Source: Anaerolineales bacterium
GTDB taxonomy: Bacteria; Chloroflexota; Anaerolineae; Anaerolineales; Villigracilaceae
Direction of reading: 5' to 3'
Length of the DNA stretch: 64,000 bases
Assembly (NCBI GenBank): GCA_014379595.1
Contig: JACMLM010000039.1
Coordinates: 1-64,000, forward strand
Part shown: piece after piece, positions 50,600-59,022 of the stretch
How the letters are laid out: the number at the start of each line of letters is the position of its first letter
Numbering within the stretch: the stretch's first letter is position 1
The notes under the pieces: model-generated
The model's database searches: none
What the model saw: only the letters and a program-made list of their open reading frames with translations
Told to the model about the DNA's origin: nothing
Position numbers and translations under genes: made by a program

Positions 50600-51331
50600 C
50601 TAGTCAAGTGACCAGAAACGGACGCCTTTATGGTTGGCCCAATAGTCTTGAATCTTAGGACGCATAGCTTCTGGAGTTTGAAACAGCATCCCCATTTGAG
50701 ATGTATACGCGGCTATCGCATCCTGCCAGGACTTTAGGCCTGCTTCTGATACCGGCTGAACAGTTTCTTCCATCCCGGCAGTTTTCGGGAGCAATTCATC
50801 TGGATAATTGAATAGATAAGGAATATCCACATCATAGATCAAAGGCTTTTGCAGCAATTCAACAGCACGGCGCACGATGAGATGGTCTACGTGTGAACCA
50901 AGCGCCAGTTGGCAGACCAGTTGATCGTCAGGTTGGAGGCGGGCGGATATAGATTCTGCTATTTGAGCAGGCAAACCATCATCTTCGGGATGGGGATCCA
51001 TGGAGATACCGGAATAAAGCCACTCGCCATTGCGTCCACGTCTGTAAATACAATCCAAATAATCAAAGTGAACTGCTTTCGCGCCCACAATGCCGGCAGC
51101 ATTTACATCTTCAGCACGGCGGGCTGTCACCACATCTGAAGCGGAAACGATTCCCCATTGTTCATGAATGGCCTTTGCAAAATCAGAGAGTTCTTCAGTG
51201 GGAGTGAATCCGCACATAAACGTCCAGATTTCCACTTCCATGCCCGCGCGAGTCTGTTCGTAGATATAGCCGCCTGCGGAGAGTACGGCATCATCCAAAT
51301 GGGGGGAAAGATATATGTAGCGCATGGCCAT
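50600..51331 (-). CDS. PIG-L/LmbE family deacetylase-like protein
   Basis: About 243 residues. The metal/catalytic PHLDDAVLS motif lies near the N-terminus and the zinc-binding GSHVDH motif about residue 160. The family removes N-acetyl groups from sugars (GlcNAc-PI, mycothiol or bacillithiol precursors). The substrate is unclear here. The start could also be 51325 or a GTG at 51340. Single gene, minus strand. Confidence 0.9.
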   Translation of the reverse strand: MAMRYIYLSPHLDDAVLSAGGYIYEQTRAGMEVEIWTFMCGFTPTEELSDFAKAIHEQWGIVSASDVVTARRAEDVNAAGIVGAKAVHFDYLDCIYRRGRNGEWLYSGISMDPHPEDDGLPAQIAESISARLQPDDQLVCQLALGSHVDHLIVRRAVELLQKPLIYDVDIPYLFNYPDELLPKTAGMEETVQPVSEAGLKSWQDAIAAYTSQMGMLFQTPEAMRPKIQDYWANHKGVRFWSLD

Positions 51332-51395
51332 TTTTACCACAAATTAGTAATGAAACTTAAGGTGATTTGATGTAAACTTTGCATACGGAGGCTTC

Positions 51396-51785
51396 ATGCA
51401 GGAACGACGTAAAGAAACGCGCAAAAATTTAATGGCATACACCCAGGTATTCGATCTCTATGGAGGCTTTCTACTTGGTTACCTAAGCGACTTAACTTTA
51501 AAAGGCGCGATGGTTATTTGTGATAGAGAGTTGGAAGAAAAATTTGATCTAACCCTTGCCATTGAAATTCCTGAATTGCCAACTATTAAGGCCTCGCGTA
51601 TTACGATCCTTGCACGTGCTCTTTGGTGCCAGCAGGATATAAGCCCGGAGTTTTTCAATACGGGGTTTGAATTTAAAGAAGTGACGGATGAACAAAAGCA
51701 GATCATCGAGGCGATCATTGATAATTATGAATTTCGCAGGGATGTGCCGCCCAACTACCCCATCAAGCCTTCACCGGGAAAATAA
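51396..51785 (+). CDS. PilZ domain protein (c-di-GMP receptor)
   Basis: 129 residues, a single PilZ domain with the two ligand motifs: RRKETR near the N-terminus (RxxxR) and D-L-T-L-K-G (D/NxSxxG with Thr in the Ser position). PilZ proteins bind c-di-GMP and act on motility, exopolysaccharide or transcription. CGGAGG precedes the ATG. Single gene with a terminator. With the riboswitch at 17574-17662 it is the second c-di-GMP element in the window. Confidence 0.88.
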   Translation: MQERRKETRKNLMAYTQVFDLYGGFLLGYLSDLTLKGAMVICDRELEEKFDLTLAIEIPELPTIKASRITILARALWCQQDISPEFFNTGFEFKEVTDEQKQIIEAIIDNYEFRRDVPPNYPIKPSPGK

Positions 51786-51798
51786 ACTAGCATTTGTA

Positions 51799-51838
51799 AA
51801 TGACAGCCGCCTGTTTCACAAAGCGGCTGTCATTTTTT
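51799..51838 (+). terminator. Terminator after the PilZ gene
   Basis: AATGACAGCCGC / GCGGCTGTCATT, 12-bp perfect stem with a 12-nt loop, then TTTT. Confidence 0.87.
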
Positions 51839-51851
51839 ATGTTAAACTTTG

Positions 51852-52853
51852 ATGATGCCAACGGCAAAAACGCTTTTCTTCACAGCAAAAAAACAAATTG
51901 AAATTAGAGAATCAAATATATCTCCCCTCAAGGAAGATGAAGTATTGGTCGAAACGATTTGTTCCGCAATCAGCGCAGGAACAGAAATGCTGGTTTATCG
52001 CGGGGAGTTTCCTCATCTAGCTGATGCACATGACAATGTGAGCAGCAATTTAAATTATCCGCTGGCATATGGATATGCGTGTGTTGGGAAAGTAATAGAA
52101 ATCGGGAAAATGGTGAATGGTGAATGGTTAAATAGAAGGGTATTTTCGTTTCAGCCTCATACAACTCATTTCATTGCAAAGACCGATTCTCTGATTCCGA
52201 TTCCCGATTCCCTAAACCCTGAAACTGCCTCTTTTCTCCCAAGTATGGAAACCGCTGTTAATTTAGTACAGGACGGCGCTCCAATTCTAGGTGAACGTGT
52301 TTTGGTTTTAGGACAGGGTGTTGTTGGCTTATGCACTGCTTCGTTGTTAACTGAATTTCCACTGGAAAGTTTAGTAACAGTAGATCAATTCGAATTGAGA
52401 AGGAACGCTATATTTGTCGAAGGTCAAAGGTCAAAAGTCAAAAACCTTTCGCCATCAGACCTTCGACTTTCAACCTTTGACCAAAATGATTTGACCTTTG
52501 AATTGAGCGGCTCCCCATCAGCATTGAATGACGCAATTGCACTAACAACTTTCAGCGGGCGCATTGTCATTGGCTCGTGGTATGGGGAAAAGCGTGCGGA
52601 TATTGATCTTGGCGGCGCATTCCACCGCTCGCGGATTAAATTGATATCGTCACAGGTAAGTACAATTTCACCAGAATTATCAGGCAGGTGGGATAAGCCC
52701 CGACGATTCGCCACAGCCTGGAATGCTTTGGAAAGAATCAAACCTGAGAAATGGATCACGCATAGATTTTCTTTGAATGATGCAGAAAAAGCTTATCAAC
52801 TGCTGGATGAAAATCCGCAAGAAACAATACAAGTGATTTTCAACTATTCGTAA
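51852..52853 (+). CDS. Zinc-type medium-chain dehydrogenase (BchC-like MDR)
   Basis: About 333 residues. It has the CSAISAGTE block seen in BchC-like and related dehydrogenases, a Rossmann GxGxxG (VLVLGQGVVGLCT) and VTVDQFELRR after strand 2. The usual catalytic-zinc loops are only partly present. Between residues about 190 and 215 the frame carries an imperfect inverted repeat at DNA level (52423-52483) that looks inserted. First gene of a compact operon with RDD, comB-like, PTPS-like and GT4 genes. A TAAACT box lies just before the start, with ATG 52/55 as alternatives. Confidence 0.87.
   Translation: MMPTAKTLFFTAKKQIEIRESNISPLKEDEVLVETICSAISAGTEMLVYRGEFPHLADAHDNVSSNLNYPLAYGYACVGKVIEIGKMVNGEWLNRRVFSFQPHTTHFIAKTDSLIPIPDSLNPETASFLPSMETAVNLVQDGAPILGERVLVLGQGVVGLCTASLLTEFPLESLVTVDQFELRRNAIFVEGQRSKVKNLSPSDLRLSTFDQNDLTFELSGSPSALNDAIALTTFSGRIVIGSWYGEKRADIDLGGAFHRSRIKLISSQVSTISPELSGRWDKPRRFATAWNALERIKPEKWITHRFSLNDAEKAYQLLDENPQETIQVIFNYS
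52423..52483. repeat. Inverted repeat embedded in the MDR coding sequence
   Basis: GGTCAAAGGTCAAAAGTC and GACTTTCAACCTTTGACC are near-perfect complements within the coding frame, around a short centre. They add a charged stretch (GQRSKVKNL..DLRLSTFDQ) in the nucleotide-binding domain. Confidence 0.8.
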
Positions 52854-52868
52854 TAGGAATATAGCAAA

Positions 52869-53390
52869 ATGAAAACATATGCTGGGTTTTGGCAAAGAAC
52901 AGGAGCTTTCATGTGGGATTACCTCATCATTGCCTGTTATCTTACAACAATTACAATCCTATCTTTTCTGACCAGCGCAAATGACTGGCTCTTCACAAAT
53001 CGCATTCAATCACAACTCTCAGCTTTTTTATTCTTAACTCTTCCCGTAATTCTTTATTTTTCGATTCTTGAATCTTCCGCACACCAAGCGACTTGGGGAA
53101 AACACAAGGTAGGGCTAAAGGTTATAGATCAAATTGGAGGTCGAATCAGTTTTGGGAGAGCGTTTGCGCGCACATTGTTAAAATTTGTTCCCTGGGAAAT
53201 TTCACACACTCTCATCTGGCAAATCAGCTTCTTCCCCCAAACAAACTCGGTTCTTATTAACACTGGTTTTGCCATTGTATATCTTCTTATAGGCTTCAAT
53301 ATCTTCAGCCTTTTGAAGACAAAAACCCATCAAACAATATATGACATCATTACAAAGACATATGTTGAAAAACATAATTTATCTTTATGA
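52869..53390 (+). CDS. RDD family membrane protein
   Basis: 173 residues with an RDD-like start (GFWQRTGAFMWDYLII) in which Arg and Asp face the membrane, three transmembrane segments (about 14-34, 54-72 and 128-150) and the AFARTLLKFVPWE block. RDD proteins are associated with Na/Li transport in some cases, with the general function uncertain. Its stop overlaps the next start by 4 bases. Confidence 0.88.
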   Translation: MKTYAGFWQRTGAFMWDYLIIACYLTTITILSFLTSANDWLFTNRIQSQLSAFLFLTLPVILYFSILESSAHQATWGKHKVGLKVIDQIGGRISFGRAFARTLLKFVPWEISHTLIWQISFFPQTNSVLINTGFAIVYLLIGFNIFSLLKTKTHQTIYDIITKTYVEKHNLSL

Positions 53391-54070
53391 GTATGAAATT
53401 TCACCATAAGGACCTCGAAACCTGTCACACAGCAAGCGGACTCGTCATCGTAATCGATGTTCTCCGCGCCTTCTCACATGCTGCCTATGCTTTCTCACGC
53501 GGCGCGAAAGAAATTATTTTGGTCAGTACAGTTGAGGAAGCGCTAACATTGAAATCTGAAATTTCAAATTCAAAGGCTATGGGTGAAGTTGGCGGACTCC
53601 CGCCTGCAGGATTTGACTTCGGCAATTCCCCTACTCAAATTCTCGAAGAAGATCTAACAGGATTAACACTGATTCAACGCACTGGCGCGGGGACTCAAGG
53701 TGCGGTCCGCTGTGTGAATGCGGATGCTATGCTGGCGGCCAGTTATGTTGTAGCAGATGCAACGGTCAAATATGTTTTGAAAATAGCGCCATCTGAAATT
53801 ACATTTGTCATCACCGGCGGATTCAATAACGACGAAGATGTTTCCTGTGCTGAATATCTAGAGAGATTGTTCAAAGGCCAAAAGCCAGATATAAAACCTT
53901 TTGTAAGACGTGTATATGATTCTAAGGACGCTGAGCAACATCTTGACCCAAATCAACCTGAATTTCCTGAGTCAGATTTGGATTACTGCACACAGATCAG
54001 CCGCTTCAACTTTTCCATGCCCATCACAAGAAATAAGAATCGACTTACCATGCAGGCCATCAAGCCATAG
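53387..54070 (+). CDS. 2-phosphosulfolactate phosphatase family protein (ComB)
   Basis: 227 residues with VIVIDVLRAFSHAAYAFSRGA, EVGGLPPAGFDFGNSP, RTGAGTQGAVRC and FVITGG, the order of conserved blocks in ComB. In coenzyme M synthesis ComB removes phosphate from 2-phosphosulfolactate, but many bacteria without coenzyme M keep a ComB-like protein and its substrate there is unknown. Overlaps the RDD gene by 4 bases. Confidence 0.9.
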   Translation: MSMKFHHKDLETCHTASGLVIVIDVLRAFSHAAYAFSRGAKEIILVSTVEEALTLKSEISNSKAMGEVGGLPPAGFDFGNSPTQILEEDLTGLTLIQRTGAGTQGAVRCVNADAMLAASYVVADATVKYVLKIAPSEITFVITGGFNNDEDVSCAEYLERLFKGQKPDIKPFVRRVYDSKDAEQHLDPNQPEFPESDLDYCTQISRFNFSMPITRNKNRLTMQAIKP

Positions 54071-54097
54071 CCCTAACACTTGAAACTGGAGCACTTA

Positions 54098-54484
54098 ATG
54101 TATACCCTTGGAGTTCGTCGTGAATTTATTGCTCGTCACTTTTTAATTGGCGGAGACTGGGGGCCAGAGAATTTCCCTAACTCCCATCATTATGTTCTTG
54201 AATTACAACTCGAAGGGACAGAGCTTGACCAGCATGGCTATCTGGTAGATATTATAGATGTGGAAAAACATCTGGATGAAGTGGTAGGTTATTACACAGA
54301 GCAAATGCTCAATGAAAAACCCGAATTCGCAGGATTGAATCCATCCATTGAACATTTTGCAAGAATCTTATCTACTACATTGAGTGAAAGAATTACAGCG
54401 AAGAATATCTCCAAGGTTAAGGTTGTACTATGGGAAAACGAGAGTGCTTGGGCGGCGTATGCAGTTGACAGGTTGAAAGGTTAG
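54098..54484 (+). CDS. 6-pyruvoyl-tetrahydropterin synthase / QueD-like protein with altered active site
   Basis: About 128 residues. The PTPS fold is recognisable from FIARHFL, GYLVDIIDVEKHLDEVV and PSIEHFARIL. ATG 54098 has GGAG 6 nt upstream, better than the TTG at 54080. The catalytic Cys normally found between the two metal-binding segments is missing, and the usual H-x-H metal motif reads N-S-H (with a further His after it). It is thus unlikely to be ordinary QueD and may be a distinct PTPS branch. Confidence 0.83.
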   Translation: MYTLGVRREFIARHFLIGGDWGPENFPNSHHYVLELQLEGTELDQHGYLVDIIDVEKHLDEVVGYYTEQMLNEKPEFAGLNPSIEHFARILSTTLSERITAKNISKVKVVLWENESAWAAYAVDRLKG

Positions 54485-54489
54485 CAGGT

Positions 54490-55539
54490 TTGAAGGTTGG
54501 GCTTGTTATTTACGGTTCAATTGACAGGTTAAGCGGCGGATATTTATATGACCGCAAGCTAGTAGAATATTTGCGCGCGCAAGGCGACACGGTTGAGATT
54601 ATCTCGCTTCCGTGGAGAAATTATGTTGCACATCTAACGGATAATTTCTCTTTCAAGCTGCCACCCAATCTCGATATTTTGATTCAAGACGAGCTTAATC
54701 ATCCATCCCTCATTGCTGCAAACCAGGGGAGACATTCATATCCTATTGTGTCTCTTGTTCATCATCTACGATGTTCTGAGTTGCGTCCACAATGGCAGAA
54801 TAGTTTTTACAAAATTGTTGAAAAGAAGTATTTGCAAAGCGTAGATGGATTTATCTTTAATTCGTGGACAACGAAGGGCGTAGTTAATGGATTAATAGTT
54901 AATGAAAAACCATCTATTGTGGCACATCCACCTACTGACAGATTCGATGAGACTATCAGTAAAAGTGAAATTATAGAAAGAAGTAAACTAGAGGGGCTGC
55001 GGATATTATTTTTGGGAAATGTAATGGAAAGAAAAGGATTACATATTCTTTTAGATGCGGTCAAAGGCCTAAAGCCAAAGGTTAGAATAGACGTGATTGG
55101 TTCATTAACCGCTGAACCTCAGTATGCCAAACAAATGAAAGATTTCATAGCAAAAAACAATCTTTCCTCTTTCATCTTTCTTCACGACTCCCTTGACAAC
55201 GAACTGCTCGTCGAAAAACTCAAACAAGCCCATGTGCTTGTTGTTCCATCTTCTTATGAAGGCTTTGGGATCGTTTATCTCGAGGGGATGGGATTTGGTC
55301 TGCCTGCTATTGGGACAACTGCTGGCGCGGCAGGTGAAATCATCGAACATGGAAAAACTGGCTATCTCATTGAACCGAATGATTCAGAATCACTTGCACA
55401 ACATATTTCATTACTCGCATCAAATCGTGAACTTCTAATAGAGCTTTCTCTCAATGCGCGCAAACGTTATATTCAACAGCCAGCGTGGAATGAGACAGCA
55501 AGTCAGATCCGCGCTTTTCTACAAAACATGATTAAGTAG
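54490..55539 (+). CDS. Glycosyltransferase family 4
   Basis: 349 residues, GT-B fold. N-terminal GGYLYDRKLVEYL acceptor-side block, C-terminal LFLGNVMERKGLHILL and the EGFGIVYLEGMGFGLPAIGTTAGAAGEII donor-binding region with E-x7-E. It starts with TTG at 54490, 5 bases after the PTPS-like stop. It transfers a sugar from an NDP-sugar to an unknown acceptor; beside a PTPS-like protein the acceptor could be a pterin. Confidence 0.92.
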   Translation: MKVGLVIYGSIDRLSGGYLYDRKLVEYLRAQGDTVEIISLPWRNYVAHLTDNFSFKLPPNLDILIQDELNHPSLIAANQGRHSYPIVSLVHHLRCSELRPQWQNSFYKIVEKKYLQSVDGFIFNSWTTKGVVNGLIVNEKPSIVAHPPTDRFDETISKSEIIERSKLEGLRILFLGNVMERKGLHILLDAVKGLKPKVRIDVIGSLTAEPQYAKQMKDFIAKNNLSSFIFLHDSLDNELLVEKLKQAHVLVVPSSYEGFGIVYLEGMGFGLPAIGTTAGAAGEIIEHGKTGYLIEPNDSESLAQHISLLASNRELLIELSLNARKRYIQQPAWNETASQIRAFLQNMIK

Positions 55540-55591
55540 TTTCATCGGCAGTTGAACTGCCGATGAACAATTGTGGACAAACCAAGAAAAC

Positions 55592-56473
55592 ATGAAACGA
55601 CTTATCGGTATTCTGCTTATTGCCATCTCCGCTGCATCATTTGGGACTCTTGCCATCTTTGGGCGTTACGCGTACGCAGATGGCATGGACATCTTCACTG
55701 TGCTTTTCCTGCGCTTTGGAGTCTCTGCTGTTGTAATGACCTTAATCCTGTTTATTAGAAAAGAAAAATTCCCCCGCGGACGGCTTCTCGCACAGCTGAT
55801 TGGTATGGGCGCACTGGGATATGTCGCAGGGGCGTATCTTTATTTAACGGCAATCAACTATGCGTCCACGGGACTTGTAGCGCTGTTGTTATATCTTTAT
55901 CCGTTATTTGTAACTATTCTTTCGGTTGTTGTCTTGAAAGAACGAATCACACAAGCTAAATTTATTGCGTTGATATTGGCATTGATCGGCACAGCTCTCA
56001 CTGTTGGACCTGCAGGCGGACAACTTACTGGAATTCTAATGGCGATTGCAGGAGCAATCGTCTATTCGATTTATATTATCGTCGGGACTGATGTGATGAA
56101 ACATGTTTCGGCGGTGCAGTCATCGACTGTTATTTTTGCATCCGCTGGAATCGTTTATGGACTCTTAATGATATTTAACGGCGCTCATTTCCCTGCCAGC
56201 AATTCAGGCTGGTTTGCCATGCTTGGTATCATCGTAATTTGTACTATCATTCCCGTTGTGACTTTCCTAGCGGGGTTAGAACGGATTGGACCAACGAATG
56301 CTGCCATGCTTTCAGTGCTTGAGCCAGTAGTAACAGTTTTGCTTGCAGCATGGCTATTTGGAGAAAAGCTAATGCCGATCAGTATTATTGGTGGTGGATT
56401 GATTTTGATTGCTGTTATTTTGTTGACGAGAGCAGAATTAAAGAAAGAGAATATAAAACCGTCAAATGTATAA
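55592..56473 (+). CDS. EamA/DMT family transporter
   Basis: About 293 residues, ten predicted membrane helices in two EamA repeats (first GALGYVAGAYLYLTAINYAST..LYLYPLFVTILS, second AGLERIGPTNAAMLSVLEPVVTVLLA, abbreviated). Exports or imports small metabolites. ATG 55592 fits the first helix; the open frame starts 21 bases earlier at a TTG. Its upstream gap holds a hairpin TTCATCGGCAG / CTGCCGATGAA without a T-run. Confidence 0.92.
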   Translation: MKRLIGILLIAISAASFGTLAIFGRYAYADGMDIFTVLFLRFGVSAVVMTLILFIRKEKFPRGRLLAQLIGMGALGYVAGAYLYLTAINYASTGLVALLLYLYPLFVTILSVVVLKERITQAKFIALILALIGTALTVGPAGGQLTGILMAIAGAIVYSIYIIVGTDVMKHVSAVQSSTVIFASAGIVYGLLMIFNGAHFPASNSGWFAMLGIIVICTIIPVVTFLAGLERIGPTNAAMLSVLEPVVTVLLAAWLFGEKLMPISIIGGGLILIAVILLTRAELKKENIKPSNV

Positions 56474-56517
56474 TATTAGCAACTACATGTGACAGTCTTT
56501 GTTAAGAATGGAGAAAA

Positions 56518-57414
56518 ATGAACTTTATAGGTGAGATTGCAGGGCTTGCAACATCCTTCCTGTTTGCGATGACAGCAATTATTTTTACAAAGACAGGGCA
56601 TATGGTTGGTTCACAAGTAACCAACCGTATACGGCTCTTATTCGGATTGATTCTCCTTGTTATCTTGAATATTATTCTATTTCGTGAACCTCTGCCCTTT
56701 TCAGCAGGTTCTTCACGTTGGATCTGGTTGAGTCTATCCGGTGTGATAGGGCTTTCATTAGGCGATGCCTTCCTATTTCAATCGTTTCTTTCGGTTGGCG
56801 TACGCCTCGGTACTTTGTTATTAAGCCTAGCCCCGATCTTTGGATCAATCATTGCCTGGGCTTTGTTCGGAGAAACACTCACTCCTCTGCAAATTACAGG
56901 CATCGTCCTTGCACTGGGAGGGATAGGCTGGGTTGTCATGTCACATGAAGAACATGTAGACACTCCCAGTGGACTTACACGCCGTGGAGTAATCTTTGGC
57001 ATACTGGGAGCACTTGGGCAGGCTGTTGGACTCGTCCTTGCCAAACAGGGAGTGGATGGGGATTTTCATCCTTTTCAGGCAAATGCGATCCGCATGCTTG
57101 CCGCGGTAATTTTCATTTGGGTATGGGCAATTATTCAAAAGGAGGCAAGTGGGACGATTACAACAGTTCGCAAACAACCACAAGTTCTGTGGCTCCTTGC
57201 TCTTGGCGCTCTGGTTGGACCTGTGCTTGGTGTGTCTGCATCTTTGCTGGCAGTGCAACATGCAGAAGTTGGAGTTGCTAGTACATTGATGGCACTTCCG
57301 CCAGTGATCATCCTTCCGATCAGTCACTTTGTATATAAGGAAAAAGTGAGTTGGCAAGCCATTGCAGGGACTTTGCTCGCAATCGTTGGAGTAGCGGTGC
57401 TATTTCTTGCTTAA
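56518..57414 (+). CDS. EamA/DMT family transporter
   Basis: 298 residues, again two EamA repeats with about ten helices (WIWLSLSGVIGLSLGDAFLFQSFLSVGVRLGTLLLSLAPI, abbreviated). It differs clearly from its neighbour upstream. GGAG lies before the ATG. Substrate unknown. Two dissimilar DMT genes in tandem may be a coincidence or form a paired system. Confidence 0.92.
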   Translation: MNFIGEIAGLATSFLFAMTAIIFTKTGHMVGSQVTNRIRLLFGLILLVILNIILFREPLPFSAGSSRWIWLSLSGVIGLSLGDAFLFQSFLSVGVRLGTLLLSLAPIFGSIIAWALFGETLTPLQITGIVLALGGIGWVVMSHEEHVDTPSGLTRRGVIFGILGALGQAVGLVLAKQGVDGDFHPFQANAIRMLAAVIFIWVWAIIQKEASGTITTVRKQPQVLWLLALGALVGPVLGVSASLLAVQHAEVGVASTLMALPPVIILPISHFVYKEKVSWQAIAGTLLAIVGVAVLFLA

Positions 57415-57427
57415 GGCAACACGTCCT

Positions 57428-57490
57428 GTAGGTCACGCTTGAAGCGTGACTTTACAATAACGATAATGTCATGTTGAAAACATGACCTAC
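57428..57490. repeat. Compound palindromic repeat (GTAGGTCA...TGACCTAC)
   Basis: Hairpins GTCACGCTT-GAAGCGTGAC and GTCATGTTGAAAACATGAC lie in tandem, with outer GTAGGTCA / TGACCTAC arms closing the whole. It follows the EamA stop by 13 bases. Confidence 0.75.
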
Positions 57491-57516
57491 ATTTCCGTGT
57501 CGTGTCTTTTCAGTGC

Positions 57517-57660
57517 TATAATCCTCTTACAACTAATTTATAGAGTCCCTGATTTACAAAATCTGCTGACTCACTTATATCAGCAGTCCGCGCTGTTTTT
57601 ATCTGGGCACTCGCTCATTTTCCCAACATTGATAGACTTCTGAAGAAAAGGAATATTTTG
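57517..57660 (+). promoter_or_regulatory. Promoter and long leader of the DEAD-box helicase gene
   Basis: TATAAT at 57517-57522 would start an mRNA with a leader of about 130 nt before the TTG start. The leader folds a hairpin CTGCTGA...TCAGCAG near 57562-57585. Long leaders of this kind are common for cold-shock helicases. Confidence 0.5.
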
Positions 57661-58914
57661 AACTTCGAACAATTTAATCTCGATTCTCGCCTGATGGCTG
57701 GAATCAAAAAGGCGGGCTATGATACCGCCACGCCAATTCAAGAGGCTGCCATTCCAGCAGCGATTCGTGGGCGAGACATTATCGGAACGGCACAAACAGG
57801 TACAGGTAAGACAGCCGCATTTGTCCTCCCCATCTTAAACAAACTACTCGATGGTCCGCGCAATGTAAGCCGCGCGTTGATCGTCACGCCGACGCGCGAA
57901 CTGGCTGAGCAAATTCACGATGTCGTGAAGGCGCTGTCAGCTGGGACTCGCCTCCGCAGCGCAACCATTTACGGCGGAGTCGGACCCGCGCCTCAAGTCA
58001 AGGCACTGCGTGATGGTGCAGAAATCCTGATCGTTTGCCCAGGTCGTTTTCTAGACCTCGTCAATCAAGGCCTTGCACGTTTGGGTCAAGTTGAAATTCT
58101 TGTGCTTGATGAAGCCGACCGCATGTTCGACATGGGTTTTCTGCCCGATGTGAAACGCATCATCAAAGCGCTGCCCGCGCAAAGACAAACCATGTTGTTC
58201 TCGGCAACGTTCCCCGGTGAAGTAGAATTTCTTGCAACAAGCACACTTAAGAATCCGCAGAAGATCGCGATGGGCATTAGCCGCCCCGCACATACGGTGA
58301 CGCACGCGTTGTATCCTGTGCCGTCGCATTTGAAATCTCAGTTGTTACTGGCGTTGCTTAAGAAAACGGATACGAGTTCTGTATTGATTTTCGCACGCAC
58401 AAAGTATCGCGCACAAAAAGTAACGCAACAAATTGAACGCGCGGGGCACAAGGTCACGAGTTTGCATGGTGATCGTTCGCAGGGACAACGCCAGTCTGCG
58501 CTTAAAGGTTTCAAAGATGGCACACATCAGATCATGGTTGCTACTGACATTGCTGCGCGCGGCTTGGATGTTGAAAGCATTTCACATGTTATTAACTATG
58601 ACATGCCCGATACCGCCGATGCATACATTCACAGAATTGGACGCACTGGCCGTGCACAACGCACAGGCGACGCATTCACTTTGGTCACTGGTGAAGATAA
58701 CGACATGATTCGGATTCTAGAACGCATTATGGGAAGTCCGCTTAAACGAGAGACGCTCGATGGATTCGACTACACGGCTCCCGCCCCACCGAAAACTGAT
58801 TCTGGTCCTCGAGGCAGAGGCGCCCCCCGAGATGACTCTCGCCGCCCACCGCGCCCCGCTGCCACGCCGAAGAGTTATGGCAGAAATAATTTAGCTCCAA
58901 GAAAAAGAAGATAA
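57658..58914 (+). CDS. DEAD-box ATP-dependent RNA helicase
   Basis: 418 residues. Q motif (ATPIQEAAIPA), motif I AQTGTGKT, Ia PTRELAEQ, II DEAD, III SAT, V TDIAARGLD and VI HRIGRTGRA. The C-terminal tail (about 375-418) is Arg/Gly/Pro-rich, typical of RhlE/CsdA-like helicases. The start is a TTG with AAAAGGA 5 nt upstream. Unwinds RNA in ribosome assembly or cold adaptation. Confidence 0.96.
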   Translation: MNFEQFNLDSRLMAGIKKAGYDTATPIQEAAIPAAIRGRDIIGTAQTGTGKTAAFVLPILNKLLDGPRNVSRALIVTPTRELAEQIHDVVKALSAGTRLRSATIYGGVGPAPQVKALRDGAEILIVCPGRFLDLVNQGLARLGQVEILVLDEADRMFDMGFLPDVKRIIKALPAQRQTMLFSATFPGEVEFLATSTLKNPQKIAMGISRPAHTVTHALYPVPSHLKSQLLLALLKKTDTSSVLIFARTKYRAQKVTQQIERAGHKVTSLHGDRSQGQRQSALKGFKDGTHQIMVATDIAARGLDVESISHVINYDMPDTADAYIHRIGRTGRAQRTGDAFTLVTGEDNDMIRILERIMGSPLKRETLDGFDYTAPAPPKTDSGPRGRGAPRDDSRRPPRPAATPKSYGRNNLAPRKRR

Positions 58915-58921
58915 TAATTAG

Positions 58922-58949
58922 AAAACCATCTCTTAATTGAGGTGGTTTT
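58922..58949 (+). terminator. Terminator after the helicase gene
   Basis: AAAACCATCTC / GAGGTGGTTTT (11 bp with one wobble) around TTAATT. The TTTT at the end of the stem is followed by GCTTAA. Confidence 0.7.
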
Positions 58950-59022
58950 GCTTAATCTGTTACAATTTATTGGTAATTATATGTTCAAATTGTATTATTC
59001 TTGATAATTAGGAGGTTAGATC

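Noticed and set aside
55542-55566. Terminator between the GT4 and first EamA gene
   Set aside because: The hairpin TTCATCGGCAG / CTGCCGATGAA is clear but no T-run follows on either strand.
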